From: an uncultured Paraglaciecola sp. | GTDB taxonomy: Bacteria > Pseudomonadota > Gammaproteobacteria > Enterobacterales > Alteromonadaceae | NCBI RefSeq assembly: GCF_913058035.1 | Contig: NZ_CAJXPA010000008.1 | Location: 1-55,128, forward strand | Direction: 5' to 3' | Length of the DNA stretch: 55,128 nt | Part shown: positions 17,016-25,567 of the stretch, one piece after another | Layout of the letters: every line of letters begins with the position of its first letter | Numbering within the stretch: position 1 is the stretch's first letter | Translations under genes and position numbers: made by a program | Notes under the pieces: model-generated | Told to the model about the DNA's origin: nothing | What the model saw: only the letters and a program-made list of their open reading frames with translations | The model's database searches: none

Positions 17016-19475
17016 GTGCGTAAATTTGTCAGCTTATCTACTAAAATAATGGGCGTTTTGATTGCATTCTTGTTATTTGCGAGTGTTTCAATAACTTATT
17101 TGTGGGTAAACAAAAATAATCAGGATTATGCTGTTCAACGACAAACATTACTGGATCAGGATCAAAAACAATTTGGGTTCATCCGAGGCCTTTTGCGGGC
17201 CAGAGTGGAGACTTGGTTTGAATCCTTTATTCACTTTCAAGCAAGTTACGCTGACAATATTGAGGCTACTGCTTTATTCTTCGAAAGTGAATTTGATTAC
17301 TTGCAACTTAACTGGCAGATCAACAATTTATGGTTGTTTGATAACGATAATAAGTTACGTTTTAGTACAACTGAATATACTCAAAAATATGTTTTTGCAG
17401 ATGTCGCAAAGGTCATCAACTCTCAGTCGTCAGTCTCTCATATTCGTTGTTATGAAGATTGCCAGCAACAAATTAGTATGCCGATTTTATCTAATTCAGG
17501 CGAAGTTGTTGTGTTATCAGTCAGTAGCTCGTTGTTGGAGGTCTTAGCGGCAGTCAATCGTTCTACATTTGCTAAGTTAGCAATTTTAAGTGCCAATAAA
17601 CTAGCGTCTAAAACTTTAAACGTTCAAAGTTTAAAGTTGAAACCACCTATTAGCCTTGTAAATAAACAATTTATGCAAGAAATCCTTGCTGTTTTACCCA
17701 AAACTCTTCTCCTATCACAAATGCTTGATTCAGGTTATCGATTAGCAGTGAGGGATAACGTATATTTATTGAACTTATTACCTATCGATCCACATCTTGA
17801 AAGTTCAATTTACTTGATGTTTGTGCATGATATTAGCGAAGTTTCTCTAGCACATAAACAATATCAGACGCAGGTATTGGTGATATCTATTATTGTTGTC
17901 GTGCTATGTATTATTGCTTTATTTCTAATCACATGGCAATTTCGCCGCCGCTTGCTGCTAGTGGCTGAGCAGTTACCTCTTCTGGCACAAAAAAAATATC
18001 AAGAATTTCGTCTTCGTAAGTTTACAAAAGGTCGTTTCTTCGTCGATGAGATTGAACTATTGCAAGATTCTGCAACTCTGCTTAGTGAAGAGTTGGAGTT
18101 ATTAGATGGAAGGATTGAACAGAATACTCGAGAGTTAGAAAATATTGCCATGTATGACCGCCTAACGAATTTGCCCAATTGTAATATGCTGAACTATCAA
18201 CTAAAAAAATTATTGGCATCTATAAAACGAGATTCAAACAAGTTAACGCTTATGTTTCTGGATTTTGATAGGTTCCGTAAGGTTAACGACACCCACGGCC
18301 ATGATGTTGGTGATGCATTTTTGATCAATGCAGCACAAAGAATACATGGATGTTTACGTGACTCGGATATGTTGTTTCGTTACGGTGCTGATGAGTTTGT
18401 AGTGATGTTTTTAGAAAAAAGTACTAGTGAAGGAGCACCTGTATTAGCAACCAAATTAATTGATAGTTTCATAGAACCAATTGCTGTCGACGACTTATTA
18501 TTTTATACCTCTAGCAGCATAGGTATTGCAAGTACTGAAGACGCATCAATGTTAGTGGATGACTTGATCAGACAGTCAGACATGGCAATGTATGCCTCCA
18601 AAGATGCTGGGGGCGATAGGTACAGCATTTTTAGTGATGTTATGCAGAAGGCCGTATTACGTAAAGTTGAATTAGAAAATGAAGTACGTGACGCTCTTGA
18701 AAGAGGTGAGTTTAGTTTTGCTTTACAACCTCAAGTAGAAATTGCATCGGGTAAACTATTTGGATTTGAAGCACTTATTCGATGGTTTCACCCCGAACGT
18801 GGTTTTATTCCGCCAGATGAATTTATCCCACTGATTGAAAATACAGAAAACATGTTAAAAATAGGTTACTGGGGACTTAAAAAAGCATTCGAAATATTAC
18901 AGCAATTAGATAAATTGGGCTTTGATAACCTAAAGGTAGCTGTGAATTTATCTGCGAGTCAGTTTTTGGATCCTGACCTTTTGCCATTCTTACGTGAGCA
19001 AGTCAAAATATTTAATCGTGACCCTTCACAAATTGAATTAGAGCTAACAGAGAGAACTGTGGTAATTGATATCGAACAAACACTTGATACCATGCGACAG
19101 CTAAAGGAGATGGGTTTTATATTTTCAATTGATGACTTTGGTACGGGCTACTCGTCGTTAGCTTATCTAAAACAGATGCCTGTTGATATTATCAAAATAG
19201 ACAGAAGTTTTGTTTCTGGTATGAGTGATAATAGCGCCGATATGCAAATTGTCTCCTCGACGATTGCGATGGTACAAAAATTAGGTATGCAAGTGGTCGC
19301 AGAAGGTGTTGAAACCTCAGCACAAATGGAGATGCTACGAGGTTTACAATGCGAAATAGGGCAGGGCTATTTTATTTCTCGCCCAATACCTGAAAGCGAA
19401 CTTTATTCTATCTTACCAGAGAAGCTACTAGGTGGTGTGTGGGACAAACTAGACCAATTACATACTAAATCTTAA
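17016..19475 (+). CDS. Membrane-bound GGDEF-EAL protein with periplasmic sensor region
   Basis: 819 aa; GTG start 3 nt after the previous stop, so translation is coupled. TM helix ~8-30, a ~250-residue periplasmic region, second TM ~288-308, HAMP-like linker, GGDEF domain ~385-545, EAL domain ~560-810. The cyclase signature reads RYGADEFVVMF: the second Gly of GGDEF is Ala, so cyclase activity is doubtful, although an upstream RDSD inhibitory site is kept. The EAL half looks catalytic: FEALIRW, VNLSASQFLDP, ELTERTV, DDFGTGYSSLAYL, KIDRSF, EGVET. I infer a c-di-GMP phosphodiesterase controlled by the periplasmic domain, plausibly through the two exported proteins of the same operon. Confidence 0.88.
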   Translation: MRKFVSLSTKIMGVLIAFLLFASVSITYLWVNKNNQDYAVQRQTLLDQDQKQFGFIRGLLRARVETWFESFIHFQASYADNIEATALFFESEFDYLQLNWQINNLWLFDNDNKLRFSTTEYTQKYVFADVAKVINSQSSVSHIRCYEDCQQQISMPILSNSGEVVVLSVSSSLLEVLAAVNRSTFAKLAILSANKLASKTLNVQSLKLKPPISLVNKQFMQEILAVLPKTLLLSQMLDSGYRLAVRDNVYLLNLLPIDPHLESSIYLMFVHDISEVSLAHKQYQTQVLVISIIVVVLCIIALFLITWQFRRRLLLVAEQLPLLAQKKYQEFRLRKFTKGRFFVDEIELLQDSATLLSEELELLDGRIEQNTRELENIAMYDRLTNLPNCNMLNYQLKKLLASIKRDSNKLTLMFLDFDRFRKVNDTHGHDVGDAFLINAAQRIHGCLRDSDMLFRYGADEFVVMFLEKSTSEGAPVLATKLIDSFIEPIAVDDLLFYTSSSIGIASTEDASMLVDDLIRQSDMAMYASKDAGGDRYSIFSDVMQKAVLRKVELENEVRDALERGEFSFALQPQVEIASGKLFGFEALIRWFHPERGFIPPDEFIPLIENTENMLKIGYWGLKKAFEILQQLDKLGFDNLKVAVNLSASQFLDPDLLPFLREQVKIFNRDPSQIELELTERTVVIDIEQTLDTMRQLKEMGFIFSIDDFGTGYSSLAYLKQMPVDIIKIDRSFVSGMSDNSADMQIVSSTIAMVQKLGMQVVAEGVETSAQMEMLRGLQCEIGQGYFISRPIPESELYSILPEKLLGGVWDKLDQLHTKS

Positions 19476-19602
19476 TTGGATTCGTAGTTAAGGTGTACAG
19501 TAAGATTTCCACCTGTGTATTACCTTCTGCTGTTAAAATTATCTTTCATCATATTGAATATATATGATCCGTTTTATTTAATTCTCATTCATAGGACTTC
19601 TG

Positions 19603-20796
19603 ATGAAACATCACTTTTATAATCGTTTAGCTCAGCAAATTGAAGATACAAAAGCTCAAGGACTTTTCAAAAATGAACGCATCATTACGTCAAGCCAACA
19701 AGCTGATATCGAAGTTGAGCATAAGCAAAAGGTACTTAATTTCTGTGCTAATAATTACTTGGGATTAGCTAATCATCCAGAACTGATAAATGCGGCAAAA
19801 GCGGGTTTGGACAGCCACGGTTTTGGTGTGGCGTCGGTACGTTTTATTTGTGGTACACAAGATATTCACAAAGAGTTAGAAGCAAAGATAAGTGACTTTT
19901 TAGGTACCCAAGAAACCATTCTTTATCCTTCGTGTTTTGATGCAAACGGTGGGCTATTTGAAACTATTTTGGATGCTAATGATGCCATTATTTCTGACTC
20001 ACTTAATCATGCGAGTATTATAGATGGGGTTAGACTGTCAAAAGCTAAACGTTATCGTTACGCAAATAATGATATGCAAGCTCTAGAAGCCCAGCTTATC
20101 CAAGCCGATGCAGACGGTGCGCGAACAAAGCTTATTGCCACAGATGGAGTGTTCTCTATGGATGGTGTAATTGCAGATTTGGCATCAATTTGCGATTTGG
20201 CAGATAAATATCAAGCTTTGGTCATGGTAGACGACTGTCATGCTACTGGATTTGTTGGTGAAAATGGTCGGGGTAGTCATGAATATTGTAATGTATTGGG
20301 AAGAGTTGATATTTTAACTGGCACTTTGGGTAAAGCACTAGGTGGGGCTTCTGGCGGATACACATCGGGTAAAAAAGAAGTGATTACTTGGTTACGCCAA
20401 CGCTCTAGGCCATATTTGTTTTCAAACTCCGTGGCTCCGCCAATTGTTGCCGCATCCTTGAAAGTATTTGAAATGATGCAGGACGGGGAGCCACTACGTA
20501 AACAATTGGCTGCAAACGCAGCACATTTTCGTAAAAGAATGTCAGATGTTGGTTTTACGCTTTCAGGCAAAGATCATGCGATCATTCCTGTGATGATTGG
20601 TGACGCGCAGTTGGCTAGCGATATGGCGGATAAAATGTTACTTAAAGGGGTCTACGTAGTGGGATTTTCTTTCCCAGTAGTACCCAAAGGACAAGCACGT
20701 ATTCGTACCCAAATGTCCGCAGCCCATAGTCTTGAACAAATCGATTTAGCAGTCGATGCTTTTATTGACGTTGGCAAAGAATTAGGAATTATTTGA
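19603..20796 (+). CDS. kbl: 2-amino-3-ketobutyrate CoA ligase (glycine C-acetyltransferase)
   Basis: 397 aa, full length. PLP enzyme converting 2-amino-3-ketobutyrate and CoA to glycine and acetyl-CoA, the second step of threonine catabolism. The alpha-oxoamine synthase signatures are intact: [56 protein letters not shown] and the PLP-lysine motif [18 protein letters not shown] at 19603 follows an AGGA-type site. It overlaps tdh by one base (TGATG), so the two are an operon; glpE-glpG follow on the same strand. Confidence 0.98.
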   Translation: MKHHFYNRLAQQIEDTKAQGLFKNERIITSSQQADIEVEHKQKVLNFCANNYLGLANHPELINAAKAGLDSHGFGVASVRFICGTQDIHKELEAKISDFLGTQETILYPSCFDANGGLFETILDANDAIISDSLNHASIIDGVRLSKAKRYRYANNDMQALEAQLIQADADGARTKLIATDGVFSMDGVIADLASICDLADKYQALVMVDDCHATGFVGENGRGSHEYCNVLGRVDILTGTLGKALGGASGGYTSGKKEVITWLRQRSRPYLFSNSVAPPIVAASLKVFEMMQDGEPLRKQLAANAAHFRKRMSDVGFTLSGKDHAIIPVMIGDAQLASDMADKMLLKGVYVVGFSFPVVPKGQARIRTQMSAAHSLEQIDLAVDAFIDVGKELGII

Positions 20797-21821
20797 TGAA
20801 GGCATTAGCCAAGTTACATTCGAAGAAAGGCATCTGGATGACGGAGTGTGAAAAGCCCGCTGTTGGTCATAATGACTTGTTAATAAAAATCCATAAAACA
20901 GCAATTTGTGGTACCGATATGCATATTTACCAATGGGACGAATGGGCACAAAAAACTATTCCAGTGCCCATGGTTGTAGGGCATGAGTATGTTGGCGAGG
21001 TGGTTGACATGGGCCAAGAAGTCCGTGGTTTTTTAGTTGGTGACCGAGTTTCTGGTGAAGGACACATTACTTGTGGTCATTGCCGAAATTGTCGAGCAGG
21101 TCGTCGCCATTTATGTAGGAATACCACAGGAGTAGGTGTAAATAGGCAAGGTGCTTTTGCTGAGTACCTAGCTATACCTGCATTTAATGCTTTTAAAATT
21201 CCACACAATATATCCAGTGATTTAGCTGCTATTTTTGATCCATTCGGTAATGCAGTTCATACCGCTTTATCTTTTGATTTGGTTGGTGAAGACGTATTAA
21301 TTACAGGTGCTGGCCCTATTGGTATAATGGCTGCAGCTGTAGCACGTCATGTTGGCGCAAGAAATGTCGTTATTACCGACATAAACGAATATCGTCTAGA
21401 TTTAGCCTCTAAAATGGGCGCTACTCGTGCTGTGAACGTATCTCACATGGTATTGACAGACGTGATGAATGAATTGGGAATGACTGAAGGTTTTGACGTC
21501 GGCCTTGAGATGTCAGGTGTTCCATCGGCATTGCATGATATGCTCGACAAAATGAATAATGGTGGCAAAATTGCGATGTTAGGCATTCCAGCTAGCGATG
21601 TTGCAATAGATTGGAATCAAGTGATATTCAAAGGTCTGATGATAAAAGGCATTTATGGCCGTGAAATGTTCGAAACATGGTATAAAATGGCTAGCCTGAT
21701 CCAAGGTGGGTTAGATTTGAAGCCTATGGTGACGCATCAATTTGCCATTGACGATTTTCAGCAAGGTTTTGATGTTATGGGATCTGGTCAATCTGGTAAG
21801 GTAATACTCAATTGGCAATAG
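20796..21821 (+). CDS. tdh: L-threonine 3-dehydrogenase
   Basis: 341 aa. Zinc-dependent medium-chain dehydrogenase oxidising threonine to 2-amino-3-ketobutyrate with NAD+. The catalytic zinc site is in ICGTDMHIY and GHEYVGEV; the structural zinc cluster is [15 protein letters not shown]; the nucleotide-binding Gly motif is [10 protein letters not shown]. The start is the ATG at 20796, whose A is the last base of the kbl stop codon; the in-frame TTG at 20793 is unlikely. kbl and tdh together channel the unstable ketobutyrate intermediate. Confidence 0.98.
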   Translation: MKALAKLHSKKGIWMTECEKPAVGHNDLLIKIHKTAICGTDMHIYQWDEWAQKTIPVPMVVGHEYVGEVVDMGQEVRGFLVGDRVSGEGHITCGHCRNCRAGRRHLCRNTTGVGVNRQGAFAEYLAIPAFNAFKIPHNISSDLAAIFDPFGNAVHTALSFDLVGEDVLITGAGPIGIMAAAVARHVGARNVVITDINEYRLDLASKMGATRAVNVSHMVLTDVMNELGMTEGFDVGLEMSGVPSALHDMLDKMNNGGKIAMLGIPASDVAIDWNQVIFKGLMIKGIYGREMFETWYKMASLIQGGLDLKPMVTHQFAIDDFQQGFDVMGSGQSGKVILNWQ

Positions 21822-21855
21822 TATTAAGATTAAATTTATGAGGAGAGTCGTCTAG

Positions 21856-22185
21856 ATGGAGCAATTTGCCCATATATCAGTTCAAGAGACACAACAAAAA
21901 CTGACTGAAGATAGTGTAAGAGTTGTCGATATTCGTGACGACGCAGCTTTTGCTGCAGGACATATTAAAAATTCCATACATTTAACTAATGGGTCATTGC
22001 ATAGTTTTATGGCGGATGTTGAATTTGATATGCCCGTAGTTGTCTGTTGTTACCATGGGATAAGTAGTCAACAAGCAGCGCAGTTCTTAATTCATCAAGG
22101 TTTCGAAGAGGTATACAGTTTAGATGGTGGATTTGAAGCTTGGCGTAAAGAGCAGTCCTTTGAGGTTTCACAGCCTGATCTTTGA
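21856..22185 (+). CDS. glpE: Thiosulfate sulfurtransferase GlpE (single-domain rhodanese)
   Basis: 109 aa, matching E. coli GlpE. Transfers sulfane sulfur from thiosulfate to cyanide or thiols in vitro; the physiological acceptor is unsettled. The active-site loop is CYHGISSQ, with the catalytic Cys in VVVCCYHG, and the CH2A/B elements [15 protein letters not shown] and SLDGGFEAW are present. GAGGAGA ribosome-binding site before ATG 21856. It lies 34 nt after tdh and 24 nt before glpG, an arrangement like the classic glpEG pair but without glpR/glpD nearby. Confidence 0.95.
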   Translation: MEQFAHISVQETQQKLTEDSVRVVDIRDDAAFAAGHIKNSIHLTNGSLHSFMADVEFDMPVVVCCYHGISSQQAAQFLIHQGFEEVYSLDGGFEAWRKEQSFEVSQPDL

Positions 22186-22209
22186 AACAATATAGGAAGT
22201 AAAATACGT

Positions 22210-23067
22210 TTGTCTACCCTGCTTAAGTTAGTCGCTTTTTCTAAAGAACAACCAGCAAGATTACTCACTGTTTACCTTGTAGAGCAAGGTATTCATGCAG
22301 AGTATCAATATTCAGCTAATGAGTATGCACATACTGTTATGTTACAGGAGTCATCTGATCAGAATGAAGCCAAAAAGCTAGCAGAAGAATTTGTGCTCAA
22401 CCCAAGTAATACAAAATATCAAACATCTGCTTGGCAATCTGGTGAGACGGTGAAGTTAATTCCTGAGAAGACTTTTTCTTTAGATAAGACCATTGCTGAT
22501 TTAAAACAGTCACCTTTTACCTCAAGCATATTAGTGATGTGTCTGATGATTTATTTATTAGCGATGATAGGTGTTTCATTCCCTTACTCGTGGTTAAAAA
22601 TTCAGCCTTTGGCGACGCTTCAAGATACTGGCCAGTGGTGGCGAATATTGGGGCCGGCATTAATCCATTTTTCAGTCTTGCATATTGCATTTAATCTATT
22701 GTGGTGGTGGACGTTAGGCAAGCAAATTGAAAAAGCTTTTGGCCTTAGTAGTTTGCTCGTATTGTTTGTATTTTCTGCTGCTGCATCTAATGTTGCTCAG
22801 TTGGTAGTCAGTGGGCCTAACTTTGGTGGCCTCTCAGGTGTTGTCTATGCATTAGTGGGTTGTGTATGGTGGTTGGGATGGTTAAAACCAGCCTGGGGAC
22901 TATCGTTACCTAAACCAATAGTAGGTTTTTTATTAGTTTGGCTAGTTGTAGGTTATCTGGATGTATTACCTGTAAGTATGGCAAACACAGCCCATACGGT
23001 GGGCTTAATTTGTGGTTGCCTATTTGCTTGGTTTTTAGTGACTAAAGCAAAAAATGCTGACAGGTAG
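22210..23067 (+). CDS. glpG: Rhomboid intramembrane serine protease GlpG
   Basis: 285 aa. N-terminal cytosolic domain (~1-85) followed by six membrane helices. The catalytic Ser is in GGLSGVVYALVG and its His partner in ANTAHTVGLICG; the oxyanion-associated HFSVLHIAFNLLWWW segment is intact. GlpG cleaves membrane proteins within or near the bilayer and has been tied to quality control. The start is a TTG at 22210, with AGGA about 11 nt upstream and no better ATG near. Last gene of the kbl-tdh-glpE-glpG run; the next gene is convergent. Confidence 0.94.
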   Translation: MSTLLKLVAFSKEQPARLLTVYLVEQGIHAEYQYSANEYAHTVMLQESSDQNEAKKLAEEFVLNPSNTKYQTSAWQSGETVKLIPEKTFSLDKTIADLKQSPFTSSILVMCLMIYLLAMIGVSFPYSWLKIQPLATLQDTGQWWRILGPALIHFSVLHIAFNLLWWWTLGKQIEKAFGLSSLLVLFVFSAAASNVAQLVVSGPNFGGLSGVVYALVGCVWWLGWLKPAWGLSLPKPIVGFLLVWLVVGYLDVLPVSMANTAHTVGLICGCLFAWFLVTKAKNADR

Positions 23068-23077
23068 TAATAATCTT

Positions 23078-23497
23078 TTAACTTTGGTGATAAAGGTATT
23101 TAGTAAAAATAACATCTTTAACCATTTCAAATCCTGTTTCTCTGAGCATGAGTACTCGTAGTTTTTTCAAGCAGTCCTGTCTAATTTCTTCGCGACCACT
23201 CAGCGACCTAACTTTTTCTTCTCGTTGGCTGCCGAATACCTCAATTGTTGCAGCTCTCATCAGAGGAGAGTGATGTTCAGCGGCTTCAAGAAACTCTGCA
23301 TCTTCTAACATTAATTCAATTGTGACTCTAATAAAGCCTAAATTTTTTGCGCTAGAGCCTAAATAATTAGTGACTATATCTGGCTCAAGACTAAAATAAG
23401 CATAGTTTTTTCTGACCACATCTTGTGCGTAAACTAAACTTTGATAACTTAAAAGAGTCAGTATTATAGCGAGGTGATACATGTGCTTTTTTATCAT
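23078..23497 (-). CDS. FliL-like exported protein (flagellar basal-body-associated FliL family)
   Basis: 139 aa from ATG at 23497 (the frame extends to 23542, adding a Lys-rich tail that is probably not translated). Hydrophobic N-terminus ending at VYAQ reads as a cleavable signal peptide, unlike classical FliL, which keeps a TM anchor. The mature part contains YFSLEPDIVTNYL, NLGFIRVTIELML and the C-terminal LRVLMLRETGFEMVKDVIFTKYL, which are FliL-domain words. FliL stabilises stator/motor function at the flagellar base; this copy is away from flagellar genes and beside ubiC, as I recall in other Alteromonadales. Its role may differ from that of the operon FliL. Confidence 0.75.
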   Translation of the reverse strand: MIKKHMYHLAIILTLLSYQSLVYAQDVVRKNYAYFSLEPDIVTNYLGSSAKNLGFIRVTIELMLEDAEFLEAAEHHSPLMRAATIEVFGSQREEKVRSLSGREEIRQDCLKKLRVLMLRETGFEMVKDVIFTKYLYHQS

Positions 23498-23627
23498 TAC
23501 TTTCTTTTTTCTTTTAACCTTTAACATAATTAAGTTTACCAACTTTTTTAATCAAAACGGTATTTAACTTTAGTCTAAGTCTCGCAGTTGTTATTATTGG
23601 TTTTTACTAATAGATAATGTTGTAAAA

Positions 23628-24194
23628 TTGAAAACATCATATATTTTTCCGGTTGGTATCCCATCGTTATGGGCTGAACCAGACAAGTTTGTTATCCCTA
23701 ATTCTTGTTTAAAGAATTGGTTGTTAGATACAGGCTCGTTAACTGAAAGGCTACAAACTCAATGTACGTCATTTCATTTGACTCTTATAGGTCAGCAGCA
23801 AGCAGAAATCACACCTGAAGAATTTCAGCGAGTATGCACTTTTCAACAGCAATTAAATCCGAAAGAGTGGCAGGTAAGAGAAGTAATATTGTGGGGTGAT
23901 AATCAACCTTGGGTTTTTGCACGCTCAATCATCCCACAAAAACTATGTGAAAATGATTTTATTAACCTCAATAATAAACCTTTGGGCCAACTAATTTTTA
24001 ATGATAAACGATTTGAACGTATGCCATTTGAAGTCACTAATATGAGTCCTAGCAACGCTTTTCAAGCACAATTACAGCTGTCCACTGAAATGGACTTGTG
24101 GGGACGCCGTTCTGTATTTAATTTTGAAAATCTTAAAATGTCGGTTAGTGAAGTATTTCTTCCAAATTCGCCAGCTTACCAAGAGATGCAATAA
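23628..24194 (+). CDS. ubiC: Chorismate--pyruvate lyase UbiC
   Basis: 188 aa. Produces 4-hydroxybenzoate and pyruvate from chorismate, the first committed step of ubiquinone synthesis. Recognisable elements are WLLDTGSLTERLQTQCTSFH in the N-terminal part (the conserved GSLTxRL), REVILWGDNQPWVFARSIIP and LWGRRSVF near the end. The start is a TTG at 23628; no ATG fits before the conserved region. ubiA begins 6 nt after its stop, so ubiC-ubiA form an operon as in E. coli. Confidence 0.93.
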   Translation: MKTSYIFPVGIPSLWAEPDKFVIPNSCLKNWLLDTGSLTERLQTQCTSFHLTLIGQQQAEITPEEFQRVCTFQQQLNPKEWQVREVILWGDNQPWVFARSIIPQKLCENDFINLNNKPLGQLIFNDKRFERMPFEVTNMSPSNAFQAQLQLSTEMDLWGRRSVFNFENLKMSVSEVFLPNSPAYQEMQ

Positions 24195-24200
24195 ACTAAT

Positions 24201-25085
24201 ATGTACAACTCAGGCAAATTATCATCAACAAAGTTACATGCTTATTGGCGCTTAATACGTGCCGATAAACCTATTGGTATTTACTTATTGCTATGGCCCT
24301 GCGTAAGTGCATTATGGATAGCATCAGCAGGGATTCCAGACCTACACATCTTAGCTGTGTTTGTACTGGGAGTGATAGTGATGCGATCGGCTGGTTGTGT
24401 GATTAATGACTATGCAGATCGTAATGTAGACGGTTTAGTTGAGCGTTCATCGACCCGACCTTTAGTGACTGGGGAAGTAACTGAGAAAGAAGCTTTAAGT
24501 ATATTTTTTATACTATTATCTTTCGCACTAATTCTGGTTTTAACATTAACTTGGCAAACAGTTTTTATGTCAGTTGGCGGTTTAACATTAGCTATCATTT
24601 ATCCCTTCATGAAGCGTTATACTCAGTTGCCTCAGGTTGTACTTGGCGCTGCCTTTAGCTGGTCTATACCGATGGCCTTTGTGGCAACAGGACAATCCAT
24701 CAGTTGGATAGTTTGGACATTATATTTTGCAAACTTAACATGGACTGTAGCCTACGATACACAATATGCCATGGTCGACAAAAACGATGATATAAAAGTG
24801 GGCGTCAAATCAACCGCTATTTTATTTGGTCAATACGATAAGTTGAGCATATTGTTACTACAAATAGTCAGCCTGTTGTTGCTTACTACGACAGCGCAAT
24901 TGCTAAAATTAAGCTGGCCTTTTTATTTAGCGTTACTCATTAGTGTGAGTTTGTTTTTGTACCAACATTGGCTGATTAAAGACCGAGATCGAAGTCTATG
25001 CTTCAAGGCTTTTCTACATAATCATTTTGTGGGGTTAGTGTTTGCGTTAGGTATTATTGGGCACTACAGCATCTACCCAGCATAA
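24201..25085 (+). CDS. ubiA: 4-hydroxybenzoate octaprenyltransferase UbiA
   Basis: 294 aa integral membrane prenyltransferase that attaches the polyprenyl tail to 4-hydroxybenzoate. Both Asp-rich motifs are present: NDYADRNVDG and DTQYAMVDKNDD. About eight to nine membrane helices, starting with RADKPIGIYLLLWPCVSALW. ATG at 24201, 6 nt after ubiC. Three tandem CATAAGT copies begin within the last codon of the gene. Confidence 0.97.
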   Translation: MYNSGKLSSTKLHAYWRLIRADKPIGIYLLLWPCVSALWIASAGIPDLHILAVFVLGVIVMRSAGCVINDYADRNVDGLVERSSTRPLVTGEVTEKEALSIFFILLSFALILVLTLTWQTVFMSVGGLTLAIIYPFMKRYTQLPQVVLGAAFSWSIPMAFVATGQSISWIVWTLYFANLTWTVAYDTQYAMVDKNDDIKVGVKSTAILFGQYDKLSILLLQIVSLLLLTTTAQLLKLSWPFYLALLISVSLFLYQHWLIKDRDRSLCFKAFLHNHFVGLVFALGIIGHYSIYPA

Positions 25086-25101
25086 GTCATAAGTCATAAG
25101 T
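25081..25101. repeat. Tandem repeat, three copies of CATAAGT
   Basis: Three perfect 7-nt copies covering the end of ubiA and the first bases of the spacer. Likely slippage product; no role evident. Confidence 0.6.
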
Positions 25102-25121
25102 CTGGTTAGTTTGGGAATATA

Positions 25122-25150
25122 TAAGCCACGTTTATTACATAAGTGGCTTA
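25122..25150. terminator. Hairpin between convergent ubiA and ubiK
   Basis: Perfect 8-bp stem TAAGCCAC (25122-25129) / GTGGCTTA (25143-25150), 13-nt loop. It lies between two converging genes and could end both transcripts, though neither side has a strong U-run. Confidence 0.5.
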
Positions 25151-25171
25151 CAAGGCTAATAAATAATGAGT

Positions 25172-25417
25172 TTACCCTTCTGGCTTCTCTAATGTTGCGA
25201 GGCGCTTTTCTAGTGCCTCGAGCTTTTCTCTGGTGCGCATTAGTACTTGGCTTTGAATGTCAAACTCTTCTCGACTAACAAAATCTAAGCGACTTAGTTG
25301 TGATTGTAATACTTGTTTAACTTTGGCCTCAGCGCCTTCTGCCATAGTTTTCATACCTGGAGGCACAGCATCAGAGATTTGTTTAGCAATTTCTTCTAGT
25401 TTTTTAGGATTTAGCAT
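25172..25417 (-). CDS. ubiK: Ubiquinone biosynthesis accessory factor UbiK (YqiC/BMFP family)
   Basis: 81 aa from the ATG at 25417; the frame runs on to 25474 but the added 19 residues do not fit the family. Small, highly helical protein with an amphipathic N-terminal half (NPKKLEEIAKQISDAVPPGM) and a C-terminal coiled coil (EEFDIQSQVLMRTREKLEAL). UbiK (BMFP family) forms trimers, binds membranes and, with UbiJ, supports late aerobic ubiquinone synthesis. Its position facing ubiCA links it to the same pathway. Confidence 0.92.
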   Translation of the reverse strand: MLNPKKLEEIAKQISDAVPPGMKTMAEGAEAKVKQVLQSQLSRLDFVSREEFDIQSQVLMRTREKLEALEKRLATLEKPEG

Positions 25418-25567
25418 TAGTGTCTGTCTACCTTTCAAGTTCAAATTAGTTTTTAAAACGAAACCTGGGTCCAAGTTTAAAAAAGTTATACTCTGTTAAT
25501 CTACTTGGACTCACCAGTATATTCTCTTACAATCGAAGCCCCATCATCATTGGCTGTTTAATTTAGC

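Noticed and set aside
19476..19602. Glycine riboswitch or leader before kbl-tdh
   Set aside because: The 127-nt spacer is AT-rich and lacks conserved glycine-aptamer cores.
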